Assembly: GCF_000278725.1 (NCBI RefSeq)
Contig: NZ_ALCA01000068.1
Coordinates: 1-8,109 of the forward strand
Source: Actinomyces sp. ICM47
GTDB taxonomy: Bacteria > Actinomycetota > Actinomycetes > Actinomycetales > Actinomycetaceae
Length of the DNA: 8,109 nucleotides
Direction: 5' to 3'
Under the pieces are notes generated by a model. That model saw nothing but the letters and a program-made list of their open reading frames with translations. It searched no databases and was not told the DNA's origin. This document shows, in pieces, positions 7,408-8,109 of this stretch. The first letter of the stretch is position 1; each line of letters opens with the position of its first letter. Position numbers and translations under genes: made by a program.

Positions 7408-7999
7408 CGCCAGCCTTCGCGAAGTGCTTGCGCAGCAGGAAACGCCCGAGGAGCCCACCGATGAACGCGACGATCATTGCGACGACGAGCCATCCTCCAA
7501 TCACTGCGGGACTAAAGAGCGCCCGCATCGCGTCCGCGTAGTCCTGGCCCATCTGAGCCGCAACATCCGCATAGTAGGAGTCGGGAGCAAAAAAGATCGG
7601 CGCAAGCGGGCCAATCATCCACAGGGAGACCAGCATGTATGCCGCGATGTTTCGAGGGGCGCTCACGTAGCCGCCGCTTCGAGCAAGGAGGTCAGCCAGC
7701 AAGCCCAGAACCAGGGTGACCGGCACAGTCACCCACGAGTGTCCAGTCACGACCATGAGGAAGGCGACGACGCCTCCCATGATTGTGAGCGTTCCAAACA
7801 TGCGCGAGCGCACCATCATCAGCATGATGACCGGACCGTTGAGGATCAGACCGATGATCCAGCCGACGAACATGAACGCCGGCCCGAAAAAGCCAAGCAT
7901 TCCCGAGCACCACATGATGACAAAGTAGACGGCGGTGAATGCGCCGATCGTGACGGCCGAGCGCGCCTTTGTAATGCCCGCCCCCGCAACCTGAGGCAT
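7400..7999 (-). CDS. ECF transporter S component, MptD/Trep_Strep-type family
   Basis: This 199-residue, very hydrophobic protein would be the substrate-binding membrane subunit of the ECF importer. About six helices are visible (near 16-35, 39-62, 68-85, 90-105, 118-137 and 164-186), with Lys/Arg-rich cytoplasmic ends (LLRKHFAK at the C-terminus). Polar or aromatic loops that may line a binding pocket include GHSW (86-89) and PDSYYADV (139-146). The family call rests on overall pattern and on its place beside EcfT and a fused ATPase. Related systems in streptococci (SiaFGH) and lactobacilli have been reported to take up heme, from memory; this does not prove the same substrate here. It is the first gene of the operon, with GAAGGG (8013-8008) 8 nt before its ATG. 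No separate extracellular binding protein is encoded in the operon. Confidence 0.83.
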   Translation of the reverse strand: MPQVAGAGITKARSAVTIGAFTAVYFVIMWCSGMLGFFGPAFMFVGWIIGLILNGPVIMLMMVRSRMFGTLTIMGGVVAFLMVVTGHSWVTVPVTLVLGLLADLLARSGGYVSAPRNIAAYMLVSLWMIGPLAPIFFAPDSYYADVAAQMGQDYADAMRALFSPAVIGGWLVVAMIVAFIGGLLGRFLLRKHFAKAGVA

Positions 8000-8024
8000 T
8001 TTTGCAACCCTTCACATACATAGG

Positions 8025-8030
8025 TTTATA
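8025..8030 (-). promoter_or_regulatory. Candidate -10 element of the transport operon
   Basis: TATAAA on the minus strand, in one of the few AT-rich patches of the window, would start transcription near 8018, giving a leader of about 19 nt that still includes the GAAGGG ribosome binding site. No TTGACA-like -35 is found 16-18 nt upstream (ATAGGG or AATAGG there), so the promoter may be weak or activator-dependent. Confidence 0.4.
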
Positions 8031-8038
8031 CAAGCGAA

Positions 8039-8067
8039 TTAAGGTTACCCTATTCGCGACCTATATT
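8039..8067 (+). promoter_or_regulatory. Candidate divergent promoter
   Basis: On the plus strand TTAAGG (8039-8044) is separated by 17 nt from TATATT (8062-8067). Transcription would start at about 8074-8077, at or next to the ATG at 8077, so the product would be a leaderless mRNA. The -35 match is weak and the -10 match is good. Confidence 0.35.
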
Positions 8068-8076
8068 GTGTGACCT

Positions 8077-8109
8077 ATGTCCCTTAATCTGCGCATGCAT
8101 GTGCCAGCG
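8077..8109 (+). CDS. Possible start of a divergent gene (partial, leaves window)
   Basis: An ATG at 8077 opens a frame (MSLNLRMHVPA) that stays open for all 11 codons to the window edge. There is no ribosome binding site upstream, but a -10-like TATATT ends 9 nt before the ATG, so a leaderless start is possible; leaderless genes are common in actinobacteria. A divergently transcribed regulator is a frequent neighbour of such transport operons. Eleven codons are far too few to identify the product, and the frame could be chance. Confidence 0.3.
   Translation, partial: MSLNLRMHVPA

Larger units (their letters stand above)
8018..8080. promoter_or_regulatory. Candidate operator: inverted repeat and CCTAT repeats
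   Basis: ACATAGGT (8018-8025) and ACCTATGT (8073-8080) form a perfect 8-bp inverted repeat with a 47-bp spacer. The word CCTAT recurs in direct orientation at 8049, 8060 and 8074. The left arm touches the candidate leftward -10 element and the right arm covers the start of the divergent frame. This is the layout expected of sites for a regulator controlling both directions. An imperfect palindrome TAAGG-TTA-CCCTA (8041-ish to 8053) lies between. The regulator is unknown. Confidence 0.4.

Noticed and set aside
6649..8023. Long plus-strand open frames (271 and 246 codons) opposite ecfT and the S component
   Set aside because: Their translations are rich in Arg, Asp, His and Ser without hydrophobic cores or motifs, they lack ribosome binding sites, and they lie antisense to genes with clear family motifs. 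They are products of GC-rich codon use.
8036..8055. DtxR/IdeR-type iron box near TAAGGTTACCCTA
   Set aside because: One half resembles the AGGTTA half-site, but by eye only about 11 of 19 positions match the consensus from memory. This is too weak to call an iron-regulator site, although the iron hypothesis makes it worth testing with a matrix.

Overview
The window is a high-GC stretch that reads as an actinobacterium, most likely an Actinomyces/Schaalia-type member of the Actinomycetaceae. This is inferred from GC-rich codon use, the form of the ribosomal L10 leader, Shine-Dalgarno-led genes with GTG/TTG starts, and the protein sequences. No database search was possible. Every confidently called gene lies on the minus strand, so transcription runs from right to left.

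The right-hand part (about 7999 down to 1594) is one tightly coupled five-gene transport operon. In order of transcription it encodes an MptD/Trep_Strep-type ECF substrate-binding membrane protein (S component), an EcfT transmembrane protein, a double ECF ATPase with two ABC domains in one chain, and two ABC half-transporters. The half-transporters have the exporter fold (membrane domain followed by ATPase domain) and resemble the IrtA/IrtB and YbtP/YbtQ siderophore-uptake pairs. Neighbouring genes overlap by 8, 4 and 4 nt, and the last pair is 2 nt apart, each with its own ribosome binding site, so translation is probably coupled throughout. The best functional guess is acquisition of an iron-related compound (heme, another tetrapyrrole or a siderophore), but the substrate cannot be read from the sequence.

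Upstream of the operon (8000-8109) is an AT-rich divergent control region. It has a candidate leftward promoter, a candidate rightward promoter that would give a leaderless transcript for a gene starting at 8077 and leaving the window, and an 8-bp inverted repeat plus repeated CCTAT words that look like regulator binding sites.

The left-hand part (about 1376 down to 118) is the ribosomal stalk operon rplJ-rplL (L10 and L7/L12). It carries a promoter, an L10-type autoregulatory leader, an intrinsic terminator inside the leader just before rplJ (an attenuator), hairpins between the two genes, and a cluster of hairpins/terminators after rplL. Between the two operons, about 215 bp (1379-1593) has no convincing gene but contains several inverted and direct repeats. 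Nothing recognisable is seen in 1-117.
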